Shown here in pieces: positions 54,933-64,000 of a stretch of 64,000 bases of DNA. The translations under genes were made by a program, and so were the position numbers. The DNA is from Eustoma russellianum (taxonomy: Eukaryota > Streptophyta > Magnoliopsida > Gentianales > Gentianaceae). Location of the stretch: assembly GCA_036186865.1 (NCBI GenBank), contig AP025062.1:11026926-11090925 (forward strand), read 5' to 3'. How positions within the stretch are numbered: the stretch's first letter is position 1; each line of letters begins with the position of its first letter. The notes under the pieces were generated by a model. That model saw only the letters and a program-made list of their open reading frames with translations. It was not told the origin of the DNA and made no database searches.

Positions 54933-55889
54933 GATGATCTCCTTTTCAAATCGGAAGGAGAAGAGAATGAAGATCAATGTGTTGGACTTGTTGCAATAGT
55001 TGACAATCCAAAGATTCAACATACTTGTCTCATGGCAATTGAAGATAACCTTGAGGTAAATTCTAATCATTCTAATTTGCAAGATGAAATAGGAGATTCG
55101 CAAGATGATTTTGAGAAACTGAATCTAAAATATAAACATTTGAAGAAAGAGTTTAAGAAGTGCATTTTAGAAAATAAGAACTTGCATGATAAGAACATTC
55201 TGATATTTCAAGAGCATGACATCATACTCACCATGCATAAAACCGTAGCTCTTGAAAATGTAAAAATTAGAAAAGAATGTGAGAAACTAAGGTTAAACTT
55301 GCAAAGAATAACTAATGGTAAAAATAATCTAGACAAACTACTTGGAAACCAAAGAATTGGAAATGATAAATGCGGTTTAGGATTTAATGCATCACATTCT
55401 TCCATTAAGCCTAAGTCATTAAAGAAAAAGGCAAACAAGAGAAAAACACAACATAACTCATCATCTTCTAAATCAATTCATGTACCCACTTGTTTTCATT
55501 GCAACAAAGTAGGACATGTGAAGAGTGCATGTAGAGCTAGATTTGGAAGTATGTATGTTTGGAAGCCTAAGGGTCGACAAACTAACCCTAAAGGACCCAA
55601 CCATCAAAGGGTACCAATGCATAAATCTCTTGGTTTTGTAGGCTCTCAAGATAAATGGAGTAGCCAAAGAAGAAGGAACCAAATGGCTTATGGAAACGGA
55701 TGTTCAACGCACATGACCGGAGACAAAGCATTATTCACCAAGCTCAAGCTCCAAGATGGTGGAACGGTGCATTTTGGCAATGGGAGAGCCAAAATCCTTG
55801 GGCATGGAGAAATTGGTAACTCTTCTTTTACTATTAATAATGTACTATATGTAGAAGTGCTTAAATATAATTTGATAAGTGTTAGCTAA
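54933..55889 (+). pseudogene. gag coiled coil, second zinc knuckle and protease of Sirevirus C
   Basis: The frame continues from gag with DDLLFKSEGEENEDQC. 55032-55330 is charged and heptad-like (coiled coil). CFHCNKVGHVKSAC at about 55492 is a complete CCHC zinc knuckle. The protease site reads MAYGNGCSTHMTGDKALF where the family has DSGCSxHMTGD, so the catalytic Asp is missing. VLYVEVLKYNLISVS closes the domain. A TAA at 55887 follows. Confidence 0.82.
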
Positions 55890-56990
55890 CTATGTGATGC
55901 TAATTTTCTAATTGAATTTGTGAAAAGAAAATGCATTGTGACAAAGAACGATAAGATTGTTTTTGAAGCTATGAGGAAAAATGATGTTTACAAATTTAGC
56001 ACACATGATTTGATATCACAAAATGTTTCTTGCCTAGTTGCCAAAAATGATTTGACTCAACTATGGCATAGACGACTTGGACATATTAGTTTTAAAAATT
56101 TCAAAGAGATTTGCAAAAATGAAAACGTCCAAGGTCTTCCAAAATTGAATTTCGAAAACCATGGCTTATGTGACACTTGTCAAAAGGCAAAGCTTGTTAA
56201 AACAAGTTTCAAACCCAAAAGTGAAATCTCCAACACCAAACCTCTAAAATTACTTCATATGGATTTGTATGGGGATATTGGTACGGCAAGTCTAAGTGGA
56301 AAACGTTACATCTTTGTGGTGGTAGATGACTTCTCTAGGTACACTTGGGTAATGTTCTTAGCTAAAAAGAATGATGCATGCCAAGAATTTATAAAGCTTT
56401 GTAGGAGACTAGAAAATCAAAGAGAAGACACAATTAAGGAAATTAGAAGTGATAGAGGTGGTGAATTGGATGGAGAGTTTCAAGAATTTTGTGTATCCAA
56501 AGGGTATGGACACAATTTCTCGGCTCCAAGAACTCCTCAACAAAATGGTGTTGCAGAAAGGAAAAATAGAACACTTCAAGAAATGAGTAGAGCCATGTTA
56601 AATGAATTTGAGTTACCTAAGTATTTTTGGGCCGAAGCGGTAAACACCGCTTGTTATGTGATCAATAGAGTTTATTTGAGACCATCTCTCAAAAAGACTC
56701 CTTATGAGCTTTGGAAAGGTAGAGTACCAAATATAGGTTATTTCAAGGTATTTGGTTGTATGTGTTTTATAGTTAACACAAAAGATAACTTGGATAAACT
56801 CGATTTCAAAGCAAATGAAGGAATCTTTATGGGATATGCTTAAAGTAGCAAGGAATTTAGAGTATATAATAAAAGGAGCATGAAAGTTGAAGAATCAATT
56901 TATGTCAAGTTTAGTGAACTCATTGAGGATGAACCAAACACTAATGATGATGATGATGATGAAATAATTGAAGTCATATAGAGAAATTTG
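55890..56990 (+). pseudogene. Integrase of Sirevirus C
   Basis: The same frame resumes. LWHRRLGHISFKNF and CDTCQKAKLVKTSF give the HHCC zinc finger. Catalytic Asp lies in LLHMDLYGDI, Asp in RSDRGGELD and Glu in GVAERKNRT. VFGCMCFIVNTKDNL marks the post-core region. A TAA at 56841-56843 follows GYA. The next part (KEFRVYNKRSMKVEES) continues to an acidic DDDDDE run and a TAG at about 56980. The core itself looks intact. Confidence 0.88.
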
Positions 56991-58725
56991 AGAATCCAAA
57001 AGATAATATTGTCATTTACCTTAGGATTGATCCCTTTGAACCTAAGGTTGAAGATGAAGAAGTAGGAGGAGATACCTCAAATTTACCGGATCCATATAAG
57101 TATAGGAAAGATCACCCTAAAGAGTTAATATTAGATGAAACTAGTCAAGGCATAATGACTAGGAGGAAATTCAATGAAAATGCTTCATCTCACAAGTTGA
57201 GCCTAAAAATATAAAGGAAGCAATAAATGATGAAGATTGGGTATTGGCTATGCAAGGAGAACTAAATCAATTTGAAAGGAGTGATGTTTGGGAATTAGTT
57301 GCTAAACCTAGTGATCATCCCGTAATTGGCACTAAATGGGTATTTAGAAACAAAATAGATGATAAAGGAAACATCACTAGAAACAAAGCTAGGTTAGTAG
57401 CTCAAGGATATAGACAAGAAGAAGGCATAGACTATGATGAGACCTTTGCCCCCGTAGTCAGGTTAGAAGCTATTAGGATGCTATTAGCATATGCATGCTA
57501 TAAGGATTTCAAACTATATCAAATGGATGTGAAATCCGCATTCTTGAATGGAATAATTCAAGAAGAGGTGTATGTAGCTCAACCACCGGGCTTTGAAAAT
57601 CATGATTATTCAAATCATGTATTTAAACTCAAAAAGGCCCTTTATGGACTTAAACAAGCTCCTAGGGCATGGTATGATAGATTAAGTAACTTCCTTCTTG
57701 AAAACGAGTTTTCAAGAGGAAAAGTCGACACTACTCTTTTTATTAAAGAACAAGAAAACCATCAATTGCTTGTTCAAATTTATGTGGATGACATTATATT
57801 TGGTGCTACTGATGATTCTCTTTGTGAGCATTTTGCTAAATTGTTGGGAGGAGAATTTGAGATAAGCATGATGGGTGAACTCAACTATTTTCTTGACCTT
57901 CAAATCAAGAAAACTCAAGATGGAGTGTACATATCTCAAACAAAGTATACAAAGGATTTACTCAAGAACTATAAGTTTGAGGATGGAAGAAGTGTAAGCA
58001 CACCAATGAGCACAAGTACAAAGCTTGACAAAGATGAAAAACGAAAGCCGGTTGAGGTAATCAAATATAGAGGTATGATTGGTAGTTTACTTTATTTAAC
58101 CGCTAGTAGACCGGATATTTTGCATGCTGTGTGTTTATGTGCTAGATTTCAAATTATGCCTAAGGAATCACATCTAGTTGCTATTAAACGTATCTTTAGG
58201 TATTTGAAAGGAACTTTGAACTTTGGATTGTTTTATCCCAAAAATGGTTGTTTTGATTTAAGAGGGTATAGTGACTCCGGTTATGACGGAAATCTTGTTG
58301 ATAGAAAAAGCACCACCAGGACATGCCAATTCCTTGGAGATTGCTTAGTCTCTTGGTTCTCCAAGAAACAAAATAGTGTGTCACTTTCAACGGCGGAATC
58401 CGAATATGTATCGGCCGCTTCGTGTTGTGCACATGTACTTTGGATGATCAACACCTTAAATGATTACATTGTTATGTTTGATAAAGTCCCCATCTTATGT
58501 GACAACACTTCAGCCATAAGTATAGCACAAAATCCAGTTCACCATAGTAGGACAAAACATATAGAAGTGAGGCATCACTTCATAAAGGATTGCATTCAAA
58601 AAGGATTGGTATGCGTTTAATTTGTTCCAACAAATGACCAACTAGCGGATATTCTTACTAAATCCCTTCCCACCGAGACATTCGAATCAATTAGAACAAG
58701 ATTAAGTATGATAAACATTGGTTAG
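56991..58725 (+). pseudogene. Reverse transcriptase and RNase H of Sirevirus C, nearly intact
   Basis: After a frame change at about 57200, the RT is open from 57244 to 58617. Motifs include GTKWVFRNKIDDKGNITRNK, ARLVAQGYRQEEGIDYDETF, YQMDVKSAFLNG, ALYGLKQAPRAWYDRL and the catalytic YVDDIIFGAT at about 57780. RNase H has GYSDSGYDGN, LSTAESEYVSAASC, CDNTSAISIAQNPV and KHIEVRHHFI. One TAA at 58618-58620 is followed in frame by DQLADILTKSLP and a final TAG at 58723-58725. Confidence 0.9.
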
Positions 58726-58740
58726 AGGATAAAAATAGTC

Positions 58741-58905
58741 AAAAAGGCTGATTTCAGAAGACATCGATCGATCAATGTGGCAGTCTGAGAGACTGATATA
58801 AAACAAGACATCGATCGATCTATGTCTAGGACATCGATCGATCTATGTCTAGGACATCGATCGGTCGAAGTCCCAGACATTGATCGATCGATGTTAGCGG
58901 GACAA
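58741..58905 (+). repeat. Internal palindrome cluster before the third ORF
   Basis: AGACATCGATCGATCAATG, two copies of GACATCGATCGATCTATGTC, GACATCGATCGGTCGAAGTC and GACATTGATCGATCGATGTT occur within 165 bp, outside the LTRs. They lie between the end of RNase H and a C/T-rich leader (58920-59116) ahead of the ATG at 59117. Confidence 0.9.
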
Positions 58906-59116
58906 GGTTATTAAAATCTGCAACTCCTTTCCTCTTCTTCACTTTTCTCTTTCTCCAAACGAAATTCCTAACTCCTCTCTCTCAAATTTGAAACTCCCAT
59001 CTCTCTAAACTCCAAACTCTTGGACAAATCCTCATTTCTTCTTCAAATCAGTCTTCCTTGCACAAATCCTCTCATTCCAGTCATTATTCTCTAAATAAAC
59101 CGAACCCTAATCTTCA

Positions 59117-60566
59117 ATGGCACCACGAACAAAAAATCCAGCAAAAAGACAAAAAACCTCTGAGGAAGAAGCAAGTGAGCCACAACAATCCCATCCTTAA
59201 GTGCCTACGGGATCTAGGACGCATGGGTTGAGGAAGAAGGCCACTTCCTCTCATGAAGCAATGTTGAGTGAGACAAGGGGAAGGCTCACTCTAAATAATT
59301 TTCTATGGCTCAAATCCGGGGAATGCTCAAATGCCTTGAAAGAGCCTACAGGCACAGGTAAACTTGCCTACATTTCCCTAAGAGCTCAATTACTGTTTAT
59401 TGAATGTGAGCAAAAGAAGAGGTCTACCATTCCATTAAAATTGCTCAAAATTGAGGACATTTTGAGCAATGAGGAATTAAAACCAATCAATGATTGGTTT
59501 GATGTTCAAAAATGGAAACCTGTTTGGGAGGTCTCACAAATGACCAACATGTCTGCCCGATACACTAGAATGTTTTATGCCAATATGTAGGTAGATTACA
59601 GAAATAGGATGCCTTATGCTTTGAATATCATAGTAGAGGGTCAGTTGTTGATGTTTACCTCTAAGACCTTTAATGAGTTACTTGAAGTTCCTGATGAAGG
59701 TTGGGAAACTTTGACCCCTGGATGTGGGATACTTATAACAAATCTCTGAGGATGAGGTAAAAACATTTCTTGGATTTTACCCTACCAAGAATACAAATGA
59801 CATGCCTTTGGTTTATACAGTCTTACTAGCCCTTGTCACTTTCTGTATCAATGGCAAGTTTGCTAAACTCCCGAGCAATCTAGATTTCTACATTGCTTAC
59901 CGTATTGCTATGAAGGAGAGTGTAAATTTTAGGGAGATTGTGTTTGGAAATATGATGGAAGCCGTCACAAAGAAATCCAAAGCGCTTCCATACAACAATC
60001 TCATCTATAGATTGCTCAAAAAGGTTAATGTGGAGTTGAATGATGAATACACTGAGCAGATAACCAACAAGGACTACCATACAAAGGCAAATATCCAACA
60101 AATCTACAAGTCCCGGAAAGAGACACAAAAGCGGGGTGGACAACAAGAATAAGAAGAGGACAAACCTGAAGAGCTCATTCCTCCACCATCCCCCACTGAA
60201 CCTCTCATAGAACCCTCTTCTCACCCTCAACCAACCTCCACCTCCCAAAAGGAGAAAAGAAAAGCCCCTATAAAAGAAGGTAGTGGTTCCGATGAAGAGT
60301 TCGATGCTGAGGTTGAGATTAATGAAATCCATCATACACTTGGTCAACTGGGGGAGGACTTGACCAAAGAAGCCGTCTGCATTGAAGATCTAGAAAAAGA
60401 TTTTAAGAACATTCAGGACCGTGTCAAAACGATAGAAATGAAGGTTGACACTCAAGTCACGACACTATAAACGGAGCAGACCATTCAAAAATCCAAGTAC
60501 CAAAAACTGAAAACGAAGCTCAAAGCTGCTCTTTCTGGATTATGTTTCTCTTCTGATGAAGAGTAG
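59117..60566 (+). pseudogene. Third ORF of Sirevirus C (putative plant transposon protein type)
   Basis: The ATG at 59117 begins MAPRTKNPAKRQKTSEEE, a basic nuclear-signal-like start. A TAA at 59198 interrupts. Then SGECSNALKEPTG..., WFDVQKWKPVWEVSQMTN, RMFYANM (TAG at 59588), VDYRNRMPYALNIIVEGQLL and LLEVPDEGWETLT follow. After a frameshift at about 59740 come VLLALVTFCINGKFAKLPSN, KALPYNNLIYRLLKKVNVEL and a Pro/Ser-rich, then coiled-coil tail with two more stops (60150, 60468). The layout resembles the putative plant transposon protein family (PF20167, from memory): FY-N, a ligand-like core, ALPYGxLLTRIF. There is no signal peptide or transmembrane segment, so it is not env-like. Confidence 0.6.
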
Positions 60567-61275
60567 TTTTTCTTAGTTCTCTCCATTCCCCTCGTAGCTA
60601 GGAGGGCAGTTTTTTAGAAGTTTGAGTTTACCTATGTATCTCAAAACTTGATATTTTTACTGATATTTATCCTTCATTTTCGTGTCTTTTATTTTTTTTG
60701 ATGTTTTCAAAAAGGGGGAGAAGTTGGTGTTGATATGTGTTCTTGATATGTCTTGATATGTTGGTGTTGATGGTGTCTATGTTGATATAGTTTTGGTTGG
60801 GCATGGTTTGGCATGGTATAGTTTTGGCATGGCATGGTTGTTGTCTTAAGTTTGCTCTATTGTCTTAAGTTGGTGGTTGTCTTGATGTGATATTGTGGCA
60901 TGGTTTGTTGATAGCTTAAGCCTTGGTATTTTGCATAACATAGCTTAGTTTGAGAAGTTGGATTTGGCATGACATGGCATGAAGTCTCTTGATATGCATG
61001 TGTAAAATGATTGATAGTCTTTGTTACTTTGGTATGCTATCTTACATATTGAAAAGATGAAAATATGAAATTTGGTGCATGAGTAGAGGGGAAGCATTGA
61101 CATCATATTTATTGATTTTGAATAGATTACATGTTAAGGGGGAGTTTTTGATGTGTTCATATGATGAGGGAGCATGAACTAAGGGGAAGTTGTAAAATAT
61201 CAAGTTTAGATGTAAATGTATCAAGTAAAAACATCTTTTGAATCATGGTTTTGAAATCATCAAAAACGGGGAGAT
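60567..61275 (+). other. 3' untranslated region with several polypurine tracts, Sirevirus C
   Basis: AAAAGGGGGAGAAG (about 60708), TTAAGGGGGAGTTT (about 61136), TAAGGGGAAGTTG (about 61180) and AAAACGGGGAGAT (61263-61275, at the LTR). The intervening text is rich in T and G (GGCATGGTTTGG repeats near 60800-60900). No ORF of interest. Confidence 0.75.
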
Positions 61276-62658
61276 TGTTAAGTTATAAATTGTTTTGATG
61301 ATGAAAAGATGTTTTAAATAAGTTAAATTTATGCTTGAGACTTGATGCAAGATGAGAAAATTACACTATGTCAAAAATGGTTGAGATTGGAACTCACTGA
61401 CCAACATCGATCTCTCAGGCAGGGGACATCAATCGATCGATGTACTTCATCCTCTGGCTTCGATCGATCGATGTCAGTCAGAAAGCTTTCTATCCAACAT
61501 CGATCTCTCAACCCAGGGACATCGATCGATCGATGTCACTTCATTCTCTCCTCAGGGAGACTTTGATCGATCGATGTCAGACAGTCCAATATCGATCTCT
61601 CAGTCCAGGAGACATCGATCGATCGAAGTGACATCAGTCACTCCCAGGGGGACTTCGATCGATCGATGTCAGCAGTTTCAAAAACTGCAAAGTTTCTGGA
61701 GGACATCGATCTCTCACCCCAGGCACATAGATCGATCGATGTCTCCCAGAATTCAAAATTTTCTGAACGTTGGAACAAAATCCAAGGGAGATTCATGGTA
61801 TTTTCTCTATCCAATCTTGCTCAAATTTCTTGTAGACTTTAACCCAACATATTACATGCTTCCTTGACTATTGTATCCATGTCTAAGCAATCCTAGGTTG
61901 GCTATTGAGGATCAAACCACACCATAGGATGGCTAAAGACTATTTGGGCATTATCTTGACATTTGGTGTAGTTGAAGACATGGTGGAGAGCTCAAAAACG
62001 TGGTGAACTCTATCAAAGGAAGAGGCTTAGATGAGGCAAACACACACTTTCACCATCATCTAGCTTCATTATTCATTGTTGTTTAGTTCTCTCACATTTG
62101 TAAAATTGCATAAAGCTTGTTAAGCTTTTCTTTGCTCTTCATTACTGTATATTGAGAGATAGAGAGCCTAGCACAAGAGGAACCATAAATATTTGATCTC
62201 TTGCTTGTGCTTAGACTAGTGAGAAAGTGTGAACCTTACTATTTTCTTTAACCCACTGTGAGAAAGTCCTTGAGGGAACTTTGTTGAAGTTGTGAGGTAG
62301 CAAGAACTTGTTCTTGCTAAGAGCTATAGTTGCTGTAGTTGCACAAGTGTATTTTGTGCAAGAAGTTGTTGTTGTTGTTGCTTACACTAGGGTGTTAGTG
62401 TAAGTGTTAGCTATGGTTTTTCTTGTTAGCTTTAATAAGAAGAGTAGTTGTTGAAAATCCACTTTAGCAACAAAGTGGTGGTGGAATAGAATCATTTACG
62501 ATTCGAACCACTCTATATCCGGTGTACACATTCATTGCTTCTCATCTCCCATTCTTGCTTTGATTTTGAATTTCTTTTGAGTTGAGCCAAACAAGAAAAT
62601 CCGCAAAAGTGCAAAACATTCTATTCACCCCCCTCTAGAGTGTATTTCGGACCTAACA
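61276..62658 (+). repeat. 3' LTR of Sirevirus C (1383 bp)
   Basis: Begins TGTTAAG and ends GGACCTAACA, collinear with the 5' LTR. The palindrome cluster is at 61406-61745. The TATA region has changed (TCTATCAAAGG instead of TCTATAAAAGG, about 62010), so only the 5' LTR keeps the box. Confidence 0.92.
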
Positions 62659-62914
62659 CTTCTAACATGCCATGAAACCAACTAAGAACCGTCATTTTAG
62701 GTTTATGATCATACGATGATCATAAATGAGTCGAAAGAAAATCTAAAATTTCTTAAAACCGAATGATGTCAGTCAAAATTCGTTTTATCAACTACTAGGG
62801 TCTATGTTATTTTGCGTTTCTTGCCCTAATTGATTTGACTTATTCTCCTTTTTCCCCTTCAATTTTTTGATTCAGAATTTATAAATTTCAGTGGAAAATT
62901 TTTAGTGTCTTTAC

Positions 62915-62969
62915 CTGAAGCAAAACAGAGGAGGAATAGCACAGCGAATGCCCGTGACAGGATTACCAT
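62915..62969 (-). pseudogene. Exon 1 of defensin-like gene 2 (signal peptide only)
   Basis: On the minus strand, ATG at 62969 to the donor GTAAAG after 62915 gives 18 codons plus one base, exactly as in exon 1 at 16941-16995. The peptide reads MVILSRAFAVLFLLCFAS against MAILFRAFAVLFLVCFAS in gene 1. The intron would run left for 256 bases and then into Sirevirus C (62658). No exon 2 was found left of 52465. Either the gene is broken or exon 2 has been lost or displaced; a very long intron with exon 2 outside the window is also possible. Confidence 0.75.
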
Positions 62970-63047
62970 CTTCTTTGGACAAGGAAACTATCAATTTTTC
63001 TGTTGAGAAATGAAAGAAGCTTCGGAATGAAAATGCAAATCCTTTCT

Positions 63048-63056
63048 CTTATATAG
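63048..63056 (-). promoter_or_regulatory. TATA box of defensin-like gene 2
   Basis: On the minus strand GTCTATATAAGAGAAAGG lies about 80 bases before the ATG at 62969, a normal distance. The leader is short and C/T-rich, ending TTGTCCAAAGAAG before ATG. Confidence 0.6.
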
Positions 63057-63059
63057 ACA

Positions 63060-63654
63060 TTTATCGATGATATTTTGACTTTGACTAACTTTTATATATC
63101 CATAGTAACTAATAGACATTCTAATGTTCATGAACTAACCAATAAAAAAGATATAATAATAAATTGTGCCCCAGTTTTAGTATATTAACCAATTGTCAAT
63201 ATTTTCTGATTTATATATATCTTATTAGTTAGTATCTACTAACGATGTGTAAAGTTTACTTATCGATCATCATAACGATTGCATCTTTGCATGAGTTTTT
63301 TCCCCTTTCACCTGTTACGAGTTAGCATCTACAGTCGTCTTACTAAAATGTTTTTCACCCTTCTATTACTCAAATGTATGTAAATTCTTTTCATAATTAC
63401 CATATTATCATGATTTGTTTCCTTTTCTTTAAGTTTTATTTTTTAGATGAAAGTATTTTTCCTTTTCTTATGAGTTTTCTTTTTACAAATTACAATTGGA
63501 TTTCTGGTCGCTCTAGGAAAATATTATATCTTGAACTTTCTAATTGATTGTCAAATTACAGGGAATGTTAAACGCACACTTTTTTTTATGAATATATACT
63601 CTTGTCATTTTTGTAACATTAATTTCATTTCATGATTTATTCTTGACAATTGGT

Positions 63655-63694
<40 letters not shown>

Positions 63695-64000
63695 GATTAA
63701 CACAAATTACAACCAAACAAAGGAAGAGAAGATGAGTGTGTTTAAGATCACACATCGAATCTTCACGCATGCATATAGAGTAATATATAGGACATTCTCG
63801 TATTTGATGCATCACTGTATTGCATTCATGTAAGAGACATTTCTGTTTTTCAAGTTCAACAAGCTACTAGACATGACTTATCTTTGACACTCTTTATATG
63901 TGATTAAGACATATGCATTGTCAAACATCAGTAAAATCTATGCTCAGTTTGAACTTGCAACAGACGCCATATGTCCTATTTCCTCTCCTTTTTGACTAAG
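63060..64000. other. AT-rich promoter-side flank of defensin-like gene 2
   Basis: No ORF, RNA gene or element boundary was recognised. A (TA)n array is at 63657-63690. Sequence composition (about two thirds A+T by eye) resembles the flank of gene 1. Confidence 0.5.
63657..63690. repeat. (TA)n microsatellite
   Basis: About 34 bases of AT dinucleotides following TTGGTCA. Confidence 0.95.

Larger units (their letters stand above)
52465..62658 (+). mobile_element. Sirevirus C: full-length Copia element with a third ORF (10,194 bp)
   Basis: LTRs are 52465-53870 and 61276-62658. The primer site is at 53873-53885. Gag, protease, integrase, RT and RNase H run 53934-58725. A palindrome cluster and C/T-rich leader lie at 58741-59116, a third ORF at 59117-60566, and several polypurine tracts at 60700-61275. 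The flanks TTTCT (52460-52464) and CTTCT (62659-62663) form an imperfect 5-bp duplication. Stops and two frameshifts inactivate the polyprotein. Confidence 0.92.

Noticed and set aside
59880..60347. 155-codon minus ORF
   Set aside because: Shadow of the third ORF of Sirevirus C. It is hydrophobic only because the opposite strand codes charged residues.

Overview
This window is nuclear DNA of a flowering plant, probably a eudicot. The evidence is LTR retrotransposons of plant-only lineages (Sirevirus-type Copia, Tork-like Copia, Tat-type Gypsy), RTE-like LINE and Au-like SINE remains, long AT microsatellites, and two spliced defensin-like genes whose first exon is a signal peptide. I cannot name the species. 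Almost everything is nested, decaying mobile DNA. The only plausible host genes are the small cysteine-rich gene at 16941-17915 (+) and the first exon of a paralogue at 62915-62969 (-). They face each other across about 45 kb of insertions.

Layout. 1-101: start of a Sirevirus-like LTR (family B, minus) inserted into the next element. 102-10613: decayed Sirevirus A (5' LTR, gag, protease, integrase, RT, RNase H, 3' LTR). 10614-15400: AT-rich remains that look like a Tekay/Del-type Gypsy LTR on the minus strand, with simple repeats. 15774-15961: a large foldback. 16780-17968: defensin-like gene 1. 18609-18835: SINE remains. 19300-20025 and 31654-31745: a minus-strand Copia integrase fragment split by a young Tat-type Gypsy element (20026-31653, TSD GACCC). 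31870-33370: minus-strand Gypsy gag/protease remnant. 33536-39313: second Tat-type element (minus, no pol). 39880-41110: LTR-like region and gag of a Tork-like Copia. 41111-45784: family B LTR carrying a second family B solo LTR inside it. 45785-51851: probable Gypsy LTR interrupted by a LINE/Sirevirus-LTR/SINE block. 52465-62658: Sirevirus C with an extra third ORF, inserted next to or within defensin-like gene 2. 62659-64000: start and promoter of that gene and AT-rich flank.

The most interesting material lies inside the retroelements. (1) The Tat element carries an antisense gene of four exons (27737-30112, minus) whose predicted splice junctions all keep frame, giving 719 codons plus stop and a TATA box of its own, although gag-pol beside it is broken. 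(2) Between pol and this antisense gene is a 68-bp tandem array. Each unit holds two stem-loops with a CAGG(T/C) loop. The second, pol-less Tat element has a different array with the same loop, and the stems change in a compensatory way. (3) Several otherwise different Copia LTRs share clusters of a perfect 20-bp palindrome built on ATCGATCGATCGAT, and one cluster sits before the extra ORF of Sirevirus C. (4) That extra ORF resembles the putative plant transposon protein family, not an envelope gene.

All family and domain names come from reading motifs by eye. No database search was run.
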